DNA of 64,000 nt from Saltatorellus ferox (GTDB lineage: Bacteria > Planctomycetota > UBA1135 > GCA-002686595). The translations under genes and the position numbers were made by a program. The notes beneath the pieces are model-generated. The model saw nothing but the letters and a program-made list of their open reading frames with translations. It was not told where the DNA came from and searched no databases. Of this stretch, positions 24,761-33,680 are shown piece after piece (within the stretch, counting starts at the first letter, position 1; each line of letters starts with the position of its first letter). The stretch covers positions 3,477,524 to 3,541,523 of the forward strand of contig CP036434.1 of NCBI GenBank assembly GCA_007751475.1, read 5' to 3'.

Positions 24761-26581
24761 ATGAACCGTAGCCCCCACAGATCGTGCGGTTTCGCACCTA
24801 CCGACCCAAAAAGCTCGGTTCACGACCGCTCAGATGCGATTCTGTCGGAGGAATCCGTCGTTTTTGCGCCTGACGACACGGCCAGGGGCTGCCTGGCCTG
24901 GGTGGTTGCCTCCGGATTCGCGCTTCTCGCGCTGGGATTGGCGCTGGCCCACGCGCCCGTTGCGGGGAGCCTGGATGACGCCTTCGTGGTGCTTTCCGAC
25001 GCGAGGGCCACCTTCCAGGGGGTCGAGCCAGGGCTTGGTGCGCCTGATGCGCAAGGCTTTTTGGGAGGTGCACGAGTCGAGGGCTCCACCAGTCTGCTGG
25101 ACTGGGCCATCAAGGGCATCGGCCTCGAGCTGGCTCCGGCCATGGATCCCCTGCGTTTGGCCGGCTGGCTCGGGCTCGGCTGGTGGATCGCTGCGGTCCT
25201 GATAGCGGTTCGAGCCGCCGTTCGCTGGACCGGCTCTGCGATCGTTGCCGCCGCGGTAGGGGGCCTCGTGGCATGGTCCCCCGGTCTCGCCGAGTCCGCG
25301 GGCTACCTGCTCGAGGGCCCGCTCTTCGCCCTCCTGTGGATCCTTGCGCTCGTGGCTGCGGTGGAGGCTCGGCCTGCGCTCTGTCTCACCTGGTCTCTGC
25401 TGCTCGCGGCGGCTCGTCCGGAAGGACTGGCGCTGGCTCCGATCCTGGTCGGCTGGGCCGGCGGGCGGCAGAGTCTTGCGGCGGGCGTGCCCTTCGGAAC
25501 CGGCGGCGTTCGATGGGCGGCGGCCTGGCGCTGGGCCGGCGCTGGCGTGCTCGCCGGGGCTCTCATCACGGCGGTGCGCTTTTGGCTCTACGGGGACTGG
25601 CTGCCGAACACCTTTCACGCGAAGTCGTCGAGTTCACGCTGGAGCGAGGTGGCTGACGGTGCGCGCTACCTCCTTCAGGTCCTGCGCAGCGACGCAGGGC
25701 TCTCGGCCGCAGCGGTGGGGCTCTCCTCCGCCGTCCTCGCGGTCCTCTGGCTCACGCGTCATCCCGAGGCCGAGCCCCGTGCGCGGCATTCCACGCGCTC
25801 GGCCGCCCGCGGATTGCTGGCGATGGCTGCTCTGTACGCGCTCGGCGTCCTCGTGTCCGGGGGCGATAGCTACATGGGCGCTCGGCTCTTCATGCCCATC
25901 GGGCTCCCCGTCTGGCTGGCCCTCGGCCTCGCTGTGGCGGGCCAGACTCTCCGGCGCTCTCTCGCAGCGCTGGCGCTCCCCCTGGTGGCCTGTTTCGCCT
26001 CGGCGGTCGGAGGATCGCTCGACGCCCGGCGGCCCTGGCAGGTCTTCCCCGACGCCGTGCAGGCCCTCGCAGCCGGGCCCGTCGGCCTCGAAGCCTTCGA
26101 AGGCGACGAGGAGGTCTTCCGTGCGATCGCCGCCGCTCTCGCGCCAGACGAAGTCTTCGCGCATCTTCACACGCAGCGATTCCGATGGTTCGAGCCCGCG
26201 ACGCCGGTTCTGGATCTGACGGGTTTGACGGATCGCGAGGTCGCGAGACGACCCGCTTCGGGTCCGGTTCGCTTCGGAAGGACGGCCATCGAACTCGCGC
26301 TGACAAGGAAAGTGGGGGCCCTCCATCTCGACCCGTTACGCGGTCGCGTCACCTCGCTCGTGGATGCGCCCGACCTCGCAGCGGCGCTGTCCAACCCCGC
26401 CATGGCCCCTCGCTATTTCGGCGAGCCCTACTTGCGAGCGGAGCTGGCGGAGGCACTCAGTCAACACTACCTCGCCGCGAGTCGTCGGCTTCCGAAGGGC
26501 GCGGGCTACTTCAACCTGCTCGTTCGTCGTGATCTGGCGGAAGCCTTCCGCGCGCAGGGATTCCGGGTCGCGAGGGGGTGA
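24761..26581 (+). CDS. GT-C type membrane glycosyltransferase (AftB-like)
   Basis: A 606-residue polytopic membrane protein with about ten to twelve hydrophobic segments between residues 45 and 410 and a soluble extracytoplasmic C-terminus. GSLDDAFVVLSDARA contains an early acidic motif in the first external loop, as in GT-C enzymes. YGDWLPNTFHAKSSSS and SGGDSYMGARLFMPIGLP match motifs that I associate with the AftB/Rv3805c group of polyprenyl-phosphate-sugar-dependent transferases. The likely reaction is transfer of a sugar from a lipid carrier to a cell-surface glycan. ATG 24761 is chosen because of AAAGGAG eleven bases upstream; earlier in-frame starts overlap the unlikely extension of the divergent gene. 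It converges on the kinase gene 21 bases away. Confidence 0.82.
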   Translation: MNRSPHRSCGFAPTDPKSSVHDRSDAILSEESVVFAPDDTARGCLAWVVASGFALLALGLALAHAPVAGSLDDAFVVLSDARATFQGVEPGLGAPDAQGFLGGARVEGSTSLLDWAIKGIGLELAPAMDPLRLAGWLGLGWWIAAVLIAVRAAVRWTGSAIVAAAVGGLVAWSPGLAESAGYLLEGPLFALLWILALVAAVEARPALCLTWSLLLAAARPEGLALAPILVGWAGGRQSLAAGVPFGTGGVRWAAAWRWAGAGVLAGALITAVRFWLYGDWLPNTFHAKSSSSRWSEVADGARYLLQVLRSDAGLSAAAVGLSSAVLAVLWLTRHPEAEPRARHSTRSAARGLLAMAALYALGVLVSGGDSYMGARLFMPIGLPVWLALGLAVAGQTLRRSLAALALPLVACFASAVGGSLDARRPWQVFPDAVQALAAGPVGLEAFEGDEEVFRAIAAALAPDEVFAHLHTQRFRWFEPATPVLDLTGLTDREVARRPASGPVRFGRTAIELALTRKVGALHLDPLRGRVTSLVDAPDLAAALSNPAMAPRYFGEPYLRAELAEALSQHYLAASRRLPKGAGYFNLLVRRDLAEAFRAQGFRVARG

Positions 26582-26602
26582 AGGCGCGTCGCGGATCGAT
26601 CG

Positions 26603-29416
26603 CTACTTCGAGTCCGCGCCCGTTCGCACACCGTCATCGACTTGCGTTCCCGCGGCCAGCGAAACCGTCCGCCTCGCCCATTCCATCGTTTCTCGGAGTC
26701 GAGGCGTCGACACGAACTGGGGCTCTTCCGCGAGCTTCGACGCCTTCTCCAGGTTGGAGAGCGCCTGGGCCATGTTGGCGCGCTGCACGGAATAGCCGAT
26801 CGCTTGCAGTGCAAGGATGAGCGGATGCTCGCCGCTCATCCCCGTGACGCGACGGAAGTTCTCGATGAGGGAGAACAGGTTGGCGTACCTGCCCGTGCGG
26901 ACCGTGAGAATGAGTTCGGCCTCGAGCATGAAGGCATCCTCTGGAGTGATCTCGAGCGCCAAACCGACGGCTTCCCGGGCGGCGAAGTAGGCGTCTGGTT
27001 CCAGGTCGTCACGGCGACAAACCGAATCCGCCTTCGCCCCGAGTTCGTCGGCCAGCACCTTCAAGAGCGCGCCGCGCGCCAGATCGTTCACCTTCGCCGA
27101 CTGGATTCGGATCGTCTTGAAGCGCGTGCAAAGCATCTGCAGCGCACCGCCCATGTCTCCAGCCTGTTCGAGCTGATCCCCTGCGCTACGGAGCGTCTCG
27201 ACATAGGCCGCAGAACTCTCCCCGTGGGTTCGCTTCGAGAGCGCGACTTCGCGGCGCAGCAGCTCCTTGGCCTCGTCGCTGCTGACCGCCGTGGGCGCAT
27301 CCATCGACGCGCGATTGATCAGTCGCAGTGCGGAGAGTTCCAGGTCCACCGGTGCGTCGGCCACTCGCAGCAGGCTCTGTAGAACCGCTCGTGCCTCGCG
27401 GGCGGCGCCCGCCGGTTCGCCCACGCTGAGAAGCCAGCGACCGCACTCGATGTGCTTGCGCAAGACGAAGAGACTGGTCGTGGGGAGAGCCTGTTCGTAG
27501 GTCTGCAGCAGCTTCTCCCACGCCACCATGGCCGCCTGCGTGGCCTCTGGAGCGCCGCTGCGACCGTGAACCTGCACCAGGGCCTCCAGAGCTTCGGCCC
27601 GGAGCTGCCGATCCTCGGCGCCCGCGGTCTGCGCCACCCGGTCCGCCGTGATCGCCACCTCCGCGGCTCTCGCCAGCTGGTCGTCGTCGAGCAGCTGCTG
27701 AGCCAGCTCGATTCGAGCGCTGTTGAAGGCCGGCGTGCCAGGCGCGGAACGCACCGAGTCGGCGGCCACGGCCGAAGCGAGCTCCTGCTGCGCTTCGTCC
27801 CGCTGTCCCATCCTCGCGAGCTGCAGCCCTAGCGCCGCCCGCGCCAGATCCGTCTCCTCGGCGTCCTTGCCATGGATTCGAACGGCGGCCTGCAGAGCAC
27901 GCCTCCGCGCTTCCAGGGACTCCGCCATCGCGCCTCGCCGTCCCAGGCGGTCTGCGAGGGTCGCCAGAGCATCGACGATGATCGGTGCGTCGGGCGAATA
28001 AACGCGCGCGATGCGCCGCTCGATATCGGCGGCCGTATCCTCGAAGCCACCGACGGCCGTCACGTCGTTCGCGGCTTCCAGAACGCTTTGAAGCACCATG
28101 CCCTGGTCTCGCTTCGAGCGAAGGGAGCCGATCGAAACGGCGACCCCCGCGAACGCTGCCGCGAGAACGGCCGCCGCTGCCGCGACGGCGACGCGGTGCC
28201 GGCGGACGAACTTGACCGAGCGCCGCACGGAGCTCGGCGGACGCGCTTCGATGGGGCGGTTCTCCAGCGCCCTCTGCACATCGCGGGCGAGCGCTGCTGC
28301 GGATTCGTAGCGCTGGTTCCGATCGCCTTCCAGCGCACAGAGCACGATGTGATCCAGGTCTCCACGAACCCTGGAGCGCAGCTCGGAGGGGGAGGCCTTC
28401 CGGGCCTTCGCGGCCTCCTCGAGGCCCTTGCGCGGCGCGTTCAGTCGCTGCGACGGAGCGAGAGGCTCGAAGTCGCGCAGGAAGCTCGCCAGATCCGCCG
28501 AGCTGGCTCGGACGTCGTCGGTGGAGAGCGGCGTGACGCCCGTGAGTAGTTCGTACAGAATCACGCCCAGCGAGTAGACGTCCGCGCGAGTATCGATGTC
28601 CGCGCCGCCGGTGGCCTGCTCCGGGCTCATGTAGATCGGCGTCCCGATGATCTGCCCGAGTTCCGTGAACATCGAGGCTTCCGCGGCATCCTCGCCGGTG
28701 GCTTTCGCGATGCCGAAGTCGATCACCTTCGGGATGATGCGGCCTTCGACGCGGGAGGCCAGCACGTTGGAGGGCTTGAGGTCGCGGTGGATGATTCCCC
28801 GCTGGTGAGCGTGCTGCATCGCATGGCAGAGGTCGATGAAGACTCGGCAGCGCTCCTCGACCGAAAGTCCCTCCCCGTCGCAGAACCTCGTCAGGTCCTG
28901 TCCGGAAGCCAGGTCCATGACGAAGTAGGGTCGTCCGTTCGTGGTCGAACCTGCATCGAGTACCCGGGCAATGCAAGGGTGATCGAGCATCGCGAGGGCC
29001 TGCCGTTCGGCTTCGAACCGCGCGATGACCTGGCGGGTGTCCATGCCGAGCTTGATCACCTTCAGCGCGACCTCGCGGCGAACGGGTTCGGTCTGCCTCG
29101 CCTTGAAAACGGTGCCGAACCCGCCTTCGCCGAGGAGTTCGGTGAGCTCGTACGGGCCGAGCCGCGTTCCGATCTGCGCGTCGATCAACGCGTCGCGCCC
29201 GGAGTCGGGCTCCTTCTCCATGGCGAGCAGCGCCCCTTTCTCCAGGAACGTGCCCGAGTTTTCATGGGCGGCGAGCAGCGCGTACACTTCGGCAAGCAGC
29301 CCGGCGTCACTCCCAGCGGCGTGCTTCAGCCACGCCTCCCGCGGTCGGCCCGCAGGGCGTTCGAGTGCCCCGGCGAACAGGGCTTCGATGGCTTTCAGCG
29401 GGTAGTTCTTGCCCAT
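26603..29416 (-). CDS. Serine/threonine protein kinase with TPR-like extracytoplasmic region
   Basis: A 937-residue Hanks-type kinase. An N-terminal helical segment (1-85) precedes the kinase domain (about 88-370). The glycine loop is GEGGFGTV (96-103), the lysine K119 (VALKVI), the catalytic loop HRDLKPSNVL (H210, D212), the Mg site VIDFGIAKA (D233) and the activation-segment motif GTPIYMSPEQA. A single transmembrane helix (about 445-470, VAVAAAAAVLAAAFAGVAVS) is followed by about 460 residues of helical repeats consistent with TPR. This is the common planctomycete architecture. It starts 26 bases after the stop of the ECF sigma gene, so the two are co-transcribed and probably form one signalling unit. 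Confidence 0.93.
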   Translation of the reverse strand: MGKNYPLKAIEALFAGALERPAGRPREAWLKHAAGSDAGLLAEVYALLAAHENSGTFLEKGALLAMEKEPDSGRDALIDAQIGTRLGPYELTELLGEGGFGTVFKARQTEPVRREVALKVIKLGMDTRQVIARFEAERQALAMLDHPCIARVLDAGSTTNGRPYFVMDLASGQDLTRFCDGEGLSVEERCRVFIDLCHAMQHAHQRGIIHRDLKPSNVLASRVEGRIIPKVIDFGIAKATGEDAAEASMFTELGQIIGTPIYMSPEQATGGADIDTRADVYSLGVILYELLTGVTPLSTDDVRASSADLASFLRDFEPLAPSQRLNAPRKGLEEAAKARKASPSELRSRVRGDLDHIVLCALEGDRNQRYESAAALARDVQRALENRPIEARPPSSVRRSVKFVRRHRVAVAAAAAVLAAAFAGVAVSIGSLRSKRDQGMVLQSVLEAANDVTAVGGFEDTAADIERRIARVYSPDAPIIVDALATLADRLGRRGAMAESLEARRRALQAAVRIHGKDAEETDLARAALGLQLARMGQRDEAQQELASAVAADSVRSAPGTPAFNSARIELAQQLLDDDQLARAAEVAITADRVAQTAGAEDRQLRAEALEALVQVHGRSGAPEATQAAMVAWEKLLQTYEQALPTTSLFVLRKHIECGRWLLSVGEPAGAAREARAVLQSLLRVADAPVDLELSALRLINRASMDAPTAVSSDEAKELLRREVALSKRTHGESSAAYVETLRSAGDQLEQAGDMGGALQMLCTRFKTIRIQSAKVNDLARGALLKVLADELGAKADSVCRRDDLEPDAYFAAREAVGLALEITPEDAFMLEAELILTVRTGRYANLFSLIENFRRVTGMSGEHPLILALQAIGYSVQRANMAQALSNLEKASKLAEEPQFVSTPRLRETMEWARRTVSLAAGTQVDDGVRTGADSK

Positions 29417-29442
29417 GGAATCAATGGCCTGACTCGGAATGA

Positions 29443-30087
29443 TCAGGCGCCGAGCTCGTCGGCGTCGGCGTCGGAGTCGGCGTTCGGTCGGGCGGACAGG
29501 GGATCTTGATTCTCGGCTGCGGGGATCGCTCCCAGCTCCTTGAACAGCCACGCGCGTGCGAAGGCCCAGGCGCGATCCGCCGTCGCGCGGGAGACCCCGA
29601 GCACCTCCGCAGCCTCGACGATCGAGAGCCCCCCGAAAAACCGGAGCTCCACGATCCTGGCGCGTTCGGGGGAGATCTCCTTGAGTCGCCCGAGGGCCTC
29701 GTCCAGCTCCAATACGTCGACGTTGTCCGGCAGCACCACGAGTTCGTCAGGCTCGATATCGGCGCGCCCGAACGCTCCGCCGTGCCGCAAGCTTCGACGC
29801 TTGCGCGCCCGCTCGATCAGAATCCGTCGCATCGCCTCGGCCGCGGCACCGAGGAAGTGAGCCCGGTTCTGGAAGTCGAGCACATGTTCGCCGTCCTCGT
29901 CCCGACCCGTGATGCGCATCCAGGCTTCATGGACCAGTGCGGTGGCCTGGAGAGTCTGGCCGCGCTCCCGCGCGATCTTCGACGCCGCGAGCCGGCGAAG
30001 CTCGCCGTAGACGGCTTCGATGAGCTCATCGCTGGCGTCGCCGTCTCCGGTACGAAGCGCGTGAAGAAGTCGTGTGACGTCGGACAT
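29443..30087 (-). CDS. ECF-like RNA polymerase sigma factor (planctomycete kinase-linked type)
   Basis: A 214-residue sigma factor from ATG 30087 (MSDVTRLLHAL); a frame extension to 30126 is possible but lacks family similarity. VYGELRRLAASKIARERG followed by TLQATALVHEAWMRI is the signature of the ECF-like group often found next to Hanks-type kinases. Region 4 is RARIVELRFFGGLSIVEAAE with helix-turn-helix GVSRATADRAW. The acidic tail (DADADELGA) is variable. It is expected to bind core polymerase and direct a small regulon. The kinase encoded 26 bases downstream is the probable partner. No anti-sigma factor gene is adjacent. Confidence 0.93.
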   Translation of the reverse strand: MSDVTRLLHALRTGDGDASDELIEAVYGELRRLAASKIARERGQTLQATALVHEAWMRITGRDEDGEHVLDFQNRAHFLGAAAEAMRRILIERARKRRSLRHGGAFGRADIEPDELVVLPDNVDVLELDEALGRLKEISPERARIVELRFFGGLSIVEAAEVLGVSRATADRAWAFARAWLFKELGAIPAAENQDPLSARPNADSDADADELGA

Positions 30088-30113
30088 GGGGGATGGGACC
30101 AGCCTACGAAAGA

Positions 30114-30142
30114 AGCGGCGGACCATTCACGGTGCCGCCGCT
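30114..30142 (-). terminator. Hairpin terminator after the secreted protein gene
   Basis: An 8-bp GC-rich stem (30114-30121 with 30135-30142), extended by three further pairs past a one-base bulge. On the minus strand it is followed by TTCTTTCG. It lies between the stop at 30196 and the sigma start at 30087, so the sigma gene probably has its own promoter. Confidence 0.7.
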
Positions 30143-30195
30143 CTTTATCGGGCCGACTGGAAGGGGCGTCCGAACCCGGAGGCCGCGTTGTCTTC

Positions 30196-31260
30196 TTACT
30201 CGAGCGTGACCCTCAGGCCCCGGCTGAAGTTCGAGGTGGGACCCGAGCCGCTCGTGTCCCGGTGCCAGAACTGATAGCGCCATACTTCCCCGACCACCGC
30301 CGCCACCGCGCCGTTCGGCTGGGGAATCGACCCCGTGTCGATCGCGAGGTCGACCGCGCCAGCGGAGCCGCTGGAGAGCACGTTCCCGACGTAGCGACCG
30401 GTCCCCGCTCCGACGCACAGGTTGCCGCTGCCGCCGCCGGCGCCCGTGACGTACGCCTCGTTGCGGGAGACGATGTAGTAGCCGAGGACGTGGTTCGGAA
30501 GCTGCTCGGTGCGGAGGGTCACATCGTTCTCGGCCAGCGAGGGATGCCCGATCGCGCTGACCACGGATGCCTGGCCGCTGCTGTTGTTCGCGGCGACGCA
30601 GTAGGCCTCGCCGAAGCGGCGGGTCGACTCGGGCGCCGAGACGTCGGTGGCGCCGGCCGCGCCAGGCAGATACAGGTGGAAGCGGTCCATCTTGAAGCCG
30701 AAGGAGCGTCCGGAGAACTCGATCCGATGGGTGCCTGGCGTGAGGACGTAGCTGGCCTGGGGCTGGTCGTTGTGCGCCAGATCGAAGCGCGACTCCCAGG
30801 TCCAGGCGCCGACGCTGCCCGCCATGTTGGAGAACACCTTGATCCAGGGATCGCTGTCCATGCGAATCCAGACGTCGTTCTGCTCGGTGGGGTCCGGGTC
30901 TTCGTGGCGGTTGTGGACCGAGAGGATCCACTCACCCGCCGTCTCGATCTCGAAGTCGAAACCGAGGATGCCGGAGGCCCCTGGCGAGAAGAAAAGGTCC
31001 GGTCCGTCCCAGCGGAAGTAGCCGTCGCCGGTGTGCCCCGGCGTGATCGTCGAGAGCGTCCAGTCGTCGATCTGGGGCGATGATTCGAACTGGATCGCGA
31101 CGAGGCCGTTCTCCTCCAGGAAGGTGCCCGTCTGGGCGCTCGCGGTGGCGCCCGTGATGGTCCCCGTGATGGTCCCCGTGATGGTCATCGTGGCGAGACC
31201 GAGGAGCCCCATCCCGGGGTGGAAGCGTGCGATGCGTGATGCGGATCTGCGTGAAGTCAT
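30196..31260 (-). CDS. Secreted protein with planctomycete-type C-terminal module
   Basis: A 354-residue exported protein. The signal region (about 1-43) is peculiar: it contains the repeat TITGTITGTITG before an AxA-like cleavage area (TASAQTG). Residues about 45-200 are beta-rich (FDFEIETAGEWILSVHNRHE, YVLTPGTHRIEFSGRSFGF) and look like a carbohydrate-binding or jelly-roll domain. The C-terminal about 140 residues (YCVAANNSSGQAS, then GGGSGNLCVGAG, then WRYQFWHRD and PTSNFSRGLRVTLE) match, from memory, a module repeated in many secreted proteins of some planctomycetes. It is probably a surface or extracellular protein; no catalytic residues are evident. Confidence 0.85.
   Translation of the reverse strand: MTSRRSASRIARFHPGMGLLGLATMTITGTITGTITGATASAQTGTFLEENGLVAIQFESSPQIDDWTLSTITPGHTGDGYFRWDGPDLFFSPGASGILGFDFEIETAGEWILSVHNRHEDPDPTEQNDVWIRMDSDPWIKVFSNMAGSVGAWTWESRFDLAHNDQPQASYVLTPGTHRIEFSGRSFGFKMDRFHLYLPGAAGATDVSAPESTRRFGEAYCVAANNSSGQASVVSAIGHPSLAENDVTLRTEQLPNHVLGYYIVSRNEAYVTGAGGGSGNLCVGAGTGRYVGNVLSSGSAGAVDLAIDTGSIPQPNGAVAAVVGEVWRYQFWHRDTSGSGPTSNFSRGLRVTLE
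31151..31186. repeat. 12-bp tandem repeat, three perfect copies, inside a signal-peptide region
   Basis: Unit cccgtgatggtc at 31151, 31163 and 31175. On the minus strand it codes Thr-Ile-Thr-Gly, lengthening the hydrophobic part of the signal peptide of the secreted protein at 30196-31260. The period keeps the frame. Confidence 0.95.
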
Positions 31261-31399
31261 GGCAGCGAAGGTGTGGAAGGACCGTGCGGTATCAAAATAT
31301 GGCTGACTGGCGTGATCCGGGCCGAGAACCGCCGAGGAATCCGTCGGGCATCGGTGAGGTCGTCTTTACTTGGGGCAGAGTCCATGGCACAACCCGCGG

Positions 31400-31897
31400 A
31401 TGGCCAGGAAACAGTCGAAGCGCATTCCGCTGGACGGAACCCTCGGGAGGGCCGCGGACCGCGGCGATGGGTCACAGTCCGGTGGCTTGACGCACAACCC
31501 TTTCGCGGCGCTTCGTGCGAGGGTCGTGGGGGATTCTGTCGGCGGGGATTCTGTCCAGGAATCCCCGGGCGTTGACGCCAGGGCCGGAGCGCCAGCGGAG
31601 AGCGAGGCGAGGTCCAGGGGCGCCGGGGCGCTCGGCCTCGAGGCCGGCGCGACCCTGATCGTCCGTCACGAACGCAAGGGGCACGGCGGGAAGACCGTCA
31701 CGGTGATCGATCTGAGCCGTGCAGGCGGCTCTTCGAAGGCGACCCTCGAGTCCCTGGCGAAGGACCTGCGGAAGGCGCTCGGTGCGGGTGCCCGCGCCGG
31801 GGATCAGGAGATCGTCGTTCAGGGGGATCTGGTCGAACGCGTGGCGCGCTTCCTCGAGGACAGCCACGGCGCGCGCGTCATCCTCGGGACCCGCTGA
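31400..31897 (+). CDS. SUI1/eIF1-family translation factor (YciH-like)
   Basis: A 165-residue protein from ATG 31400 (MARKQSKR); the frame opens at 31370. The last 80 residues form the SUI1 fold: LIVRHERKGHGGKTVTVIDL, then LAKDLRKALGAGA, then EIVVQGDLVERVARFLED and ARVILGTR. The basic loop RKGHGGK is where eukaryotic eIF1 contacts the small ribosomal subunit near the P site. Bacterial members such as YciH are linked to start-codon selection fidelity and stress. The N-terminal 80 residues are disordered-looking and Gly/Ser/Arg-rich. The TGA stop shares its last base with the ATG of the next gene. Confidence 0.9.
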   Translation: MARKQSKRIPLDGTLGRAADRGDGSQSGGLTHNPFAALRARVVGDSVGGDSVQESPGVDARAGAPAESEARSRGAGALGLEAGATLIVRHERKGHGGKTVTVIDLSRAGGSSKATLESLAKDLRKALGAGARAGDQEIVVQGDLVERVARFLEDSHGARVILGTR

Positions 31898-32787
31898 TGG
31901 CGAGCCCGGACTCCGCCCCGTCCACCTCGGACGCAAAGACAGCGTCCGAATGGTGTCGCGCCTACGTGGAATCCAGCGACGTCGCGGAGAAGCTTCGGCC
32001 TGCTCCGCGACCCGGGGATGGAGACCCGAGCCTGGGCGCGGAGCGGGACCTTCCACGGCGGCTGCCGGGCCCGGGGCGCGCGGCTCACCTCCGCGTGCTC
32101 GATCGAGCGGAGAAGATCCCGAAGCCCGGTGCGCTCGTCGAGGCGTCGGCGGTGGCCAAGCTCCTGCACGTCTTTCTGCACCACGAGATCCAGGCGGCCG
32201 AGCTGTGCGCGTGGGCCTTCCTCGCGTTCCCGGAAGCGCCGTCGGAGTTTCGGGCCGGCCTGCTCGGCATCCTGGACGACGAGGTGCGGCACGCCGCGCT
32301 CTACGCCGGCCGTATCGAAGAGCTGGGCGCCTCCTACGGAGACTTCCCCGTGCGAGACTGGTTCTGGGCGAGGACGCTGACCGCCACGACGCCGCTTCAG
32401 TACGTGGCGCTCATGGGGCTCGGATTCGAGGGAGGCAACCTCGAGCACGCCGCGAGGTTCGAGGCGCTGCTGCGCGAGGCGGGCGATGAGCGCTCGGCCA
32501 GCCTGGTCGGCCAGGTCGGTCGCGAGGAAGTAAGTCACGTCCGATTCGCCGCGCGATGGTTCTCGGAGTGGACCCACGGCGACCCGACGGAGAGCCCCGA
32601 TTTCGATCGCTGGCGGGCGGAGCTGCCGCCGCCCCTGACGCCCGAGGTGCTGCGTGGGAAGCCGCTCGACCGCGACCGTCGGCGCCGCGCGGGTCTTTCC
32701 GAGTCGTTCCTCGATCGGCTCGACGACTTCGTGGACCCGCTGCGTCCCGTGCGAGGAGCACGGGGGAAGGATCCAGAGGTGTCGTGA
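31897..32787 (+). CDS. DUF455 ferritin-like protein
   Basis: A 296-residue protein with the DUF455 (ferritin-like, MiaE-related fold) pattern. HHEIQAAELCAWAFL (about 88-102), DDEVRHAALYAGRIEEL (about 126-142) and GREEVSHVRFAARWF (about 206-220) supply three of the Glu/His pairs expected to bind a di-metal centre in a four-helix bundle. The biochemical role of the family is not known to me. It overlaps SUI1 by one base upstream and the ATP-grasp-like gene by four bases downstream, so the three genes are coupled. The first 70 residues are variable and Pro-rich. Confidence 0.87.
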   Translation: MASPDSAPSTSDAKTASEWCRAYVESSDVAEKLRPAPRPGDGDPSLGAERDLPRRLPGPGRAAHLRVLDRAEKIPKPGALVEASAVAKLLHVFLHHEIQAAELCAWAFLAFPEAPSEFRAGLLGILDDEVRHAALYAGRIEELGASYGDFPVRDWFWARTLTATTPLQYVALMGLGFEGGNLEHAARFEALLREAGDERSASLVGQVGREEVSHVRFAARWFSEWTHGDPTESPDFDRWRAELPPPLTPEVLRGKPLDRDRRRRAGLSESFLDRLDDFVDPLRPVRGARGKDPEVS

Positions 32788-33680
32788 GCGTGTCCCGGGT
32801 CTGGGTACTCAACTTCGACGCGGAAGCCGAGCTGGCCACCGGCCGCAGAGCCCCGGTGCCCTTCCTCGGCAGACCCTCCTGGATCGCCCACGGGGACCTC
32901 GTGCTCGACGGCGCGGGACCCGGTCCGGGCGAAGGCGTCCTGCCCGCTTCGGGCAGGGACGGCGTCGCCTGGTGCCCCACGCCGGACGCGCTTCGGCTCC
33001 TGCGCGCGGCGGGAGCTCGCCGACTGCCCCGCGCGCCAGCGGAGCCGACTTTGCGCGCCGCGAACGCGCGCGAGACGTTCGCGGACCTGCATCCGCTGGC
33101 GGCTTTCGGAGCCTCCGTCGCGGAGACGTCCGGCGAGGTGGAGGCGGCGCTTCGACGGCCCGCGCTGCCGCGCCACTCCTCGCGCGCACCCGCCTGGTGG
33201 CTGCGCGAATCCCTGTGCGCGGCCGGTCAAGGGCGCTTCCTGGCGGAGCGCTGGACGCGGGAGTCGGCGGCATGGACCGAGCGCGCCTTTGAGTCAGGCC
33301 CCGTTCACGTGCTGCCGGTCGTCGACATCGAAGAGGAGTTCTCGGCCCACGCGTTTCTCTTCTCGTCGGGCGCGACCGCGTTCGGACGGCACGTGGGCCA
33401 GGTGGTTCGCGGCGGCTCCTGGCGCTCCGCCGAACCGCTCGCGGATTCGATCCCCGAACTCGAGACCGTCCTCGGGGAGGTCGAGGCCCGCCTGCGAGCC
33501 ATGGATTACGCCGGCCCGGTGGGGGTCGACGGCTTTCGATGGCGCGACGCCGACGGGGCCTCGCACATCGCGGCGGGGACCGACATCAACGCGCGTTACA
33601 CGATGTCGATGGGGGCGGCGTTTGACGAAGTCCCGACGGAGTGGGACGCGCCGCGCGGCCCGAGCCAGCTCACTCCGTGA
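32784..33680 (+). CDS. Hypothetical protein, ATP-grasp-like C-terminus
   Basis: A 298-residue protein starting at GTG 32784, which overlaps the DUF455 stop (GTGA); the frame is open further upstream but that part is a shadow of the DUF455 gene. N-terminal VWVLNFDAEAELA and C-terminal GPVGVDGFRWRD, then GTDINARYTMSMG, recall the metal-binding end of ATP-grasp ligases, where an acidic residue and Asn coordinate Mg-ATP just before a conserved Arg. VVDIEEEFSAHAFLFSSG fits the central strand region. No full set of ATP-grasp motifs can be claimed. If correct it would form an amide or thioester bond using ATP. Its 3' end overlaps by 11 bases the 3' end of the opposite-strand oxoamine synthase gene. 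Confidence 0.75.
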   Translation: MSVSRVWVLNFDAEAELATGRRAPVPFLGRPSWIAHGDLVLDGAGPGPGEGVLPASGRDGVAWCPTPDALRLLRAAGARRLPRAPAEPTLRAANARETFADLHPLAAFGASVAETSGEVEAALRRPALPRHSSRAPAWWLRESLCAAGQGRFLAERWTRESAAWTERAFESGPVHVLPVVDIEEEFSAHAFLFSSGATAFGRHVGQVVRGGSWRSAEPLADSIPELETVLGEVEARLRAMDYAGPVGVDGFRWRDADGASHIAAGTDINARYTMSMGAAFDEVPTEWDAPRGPSQLTP

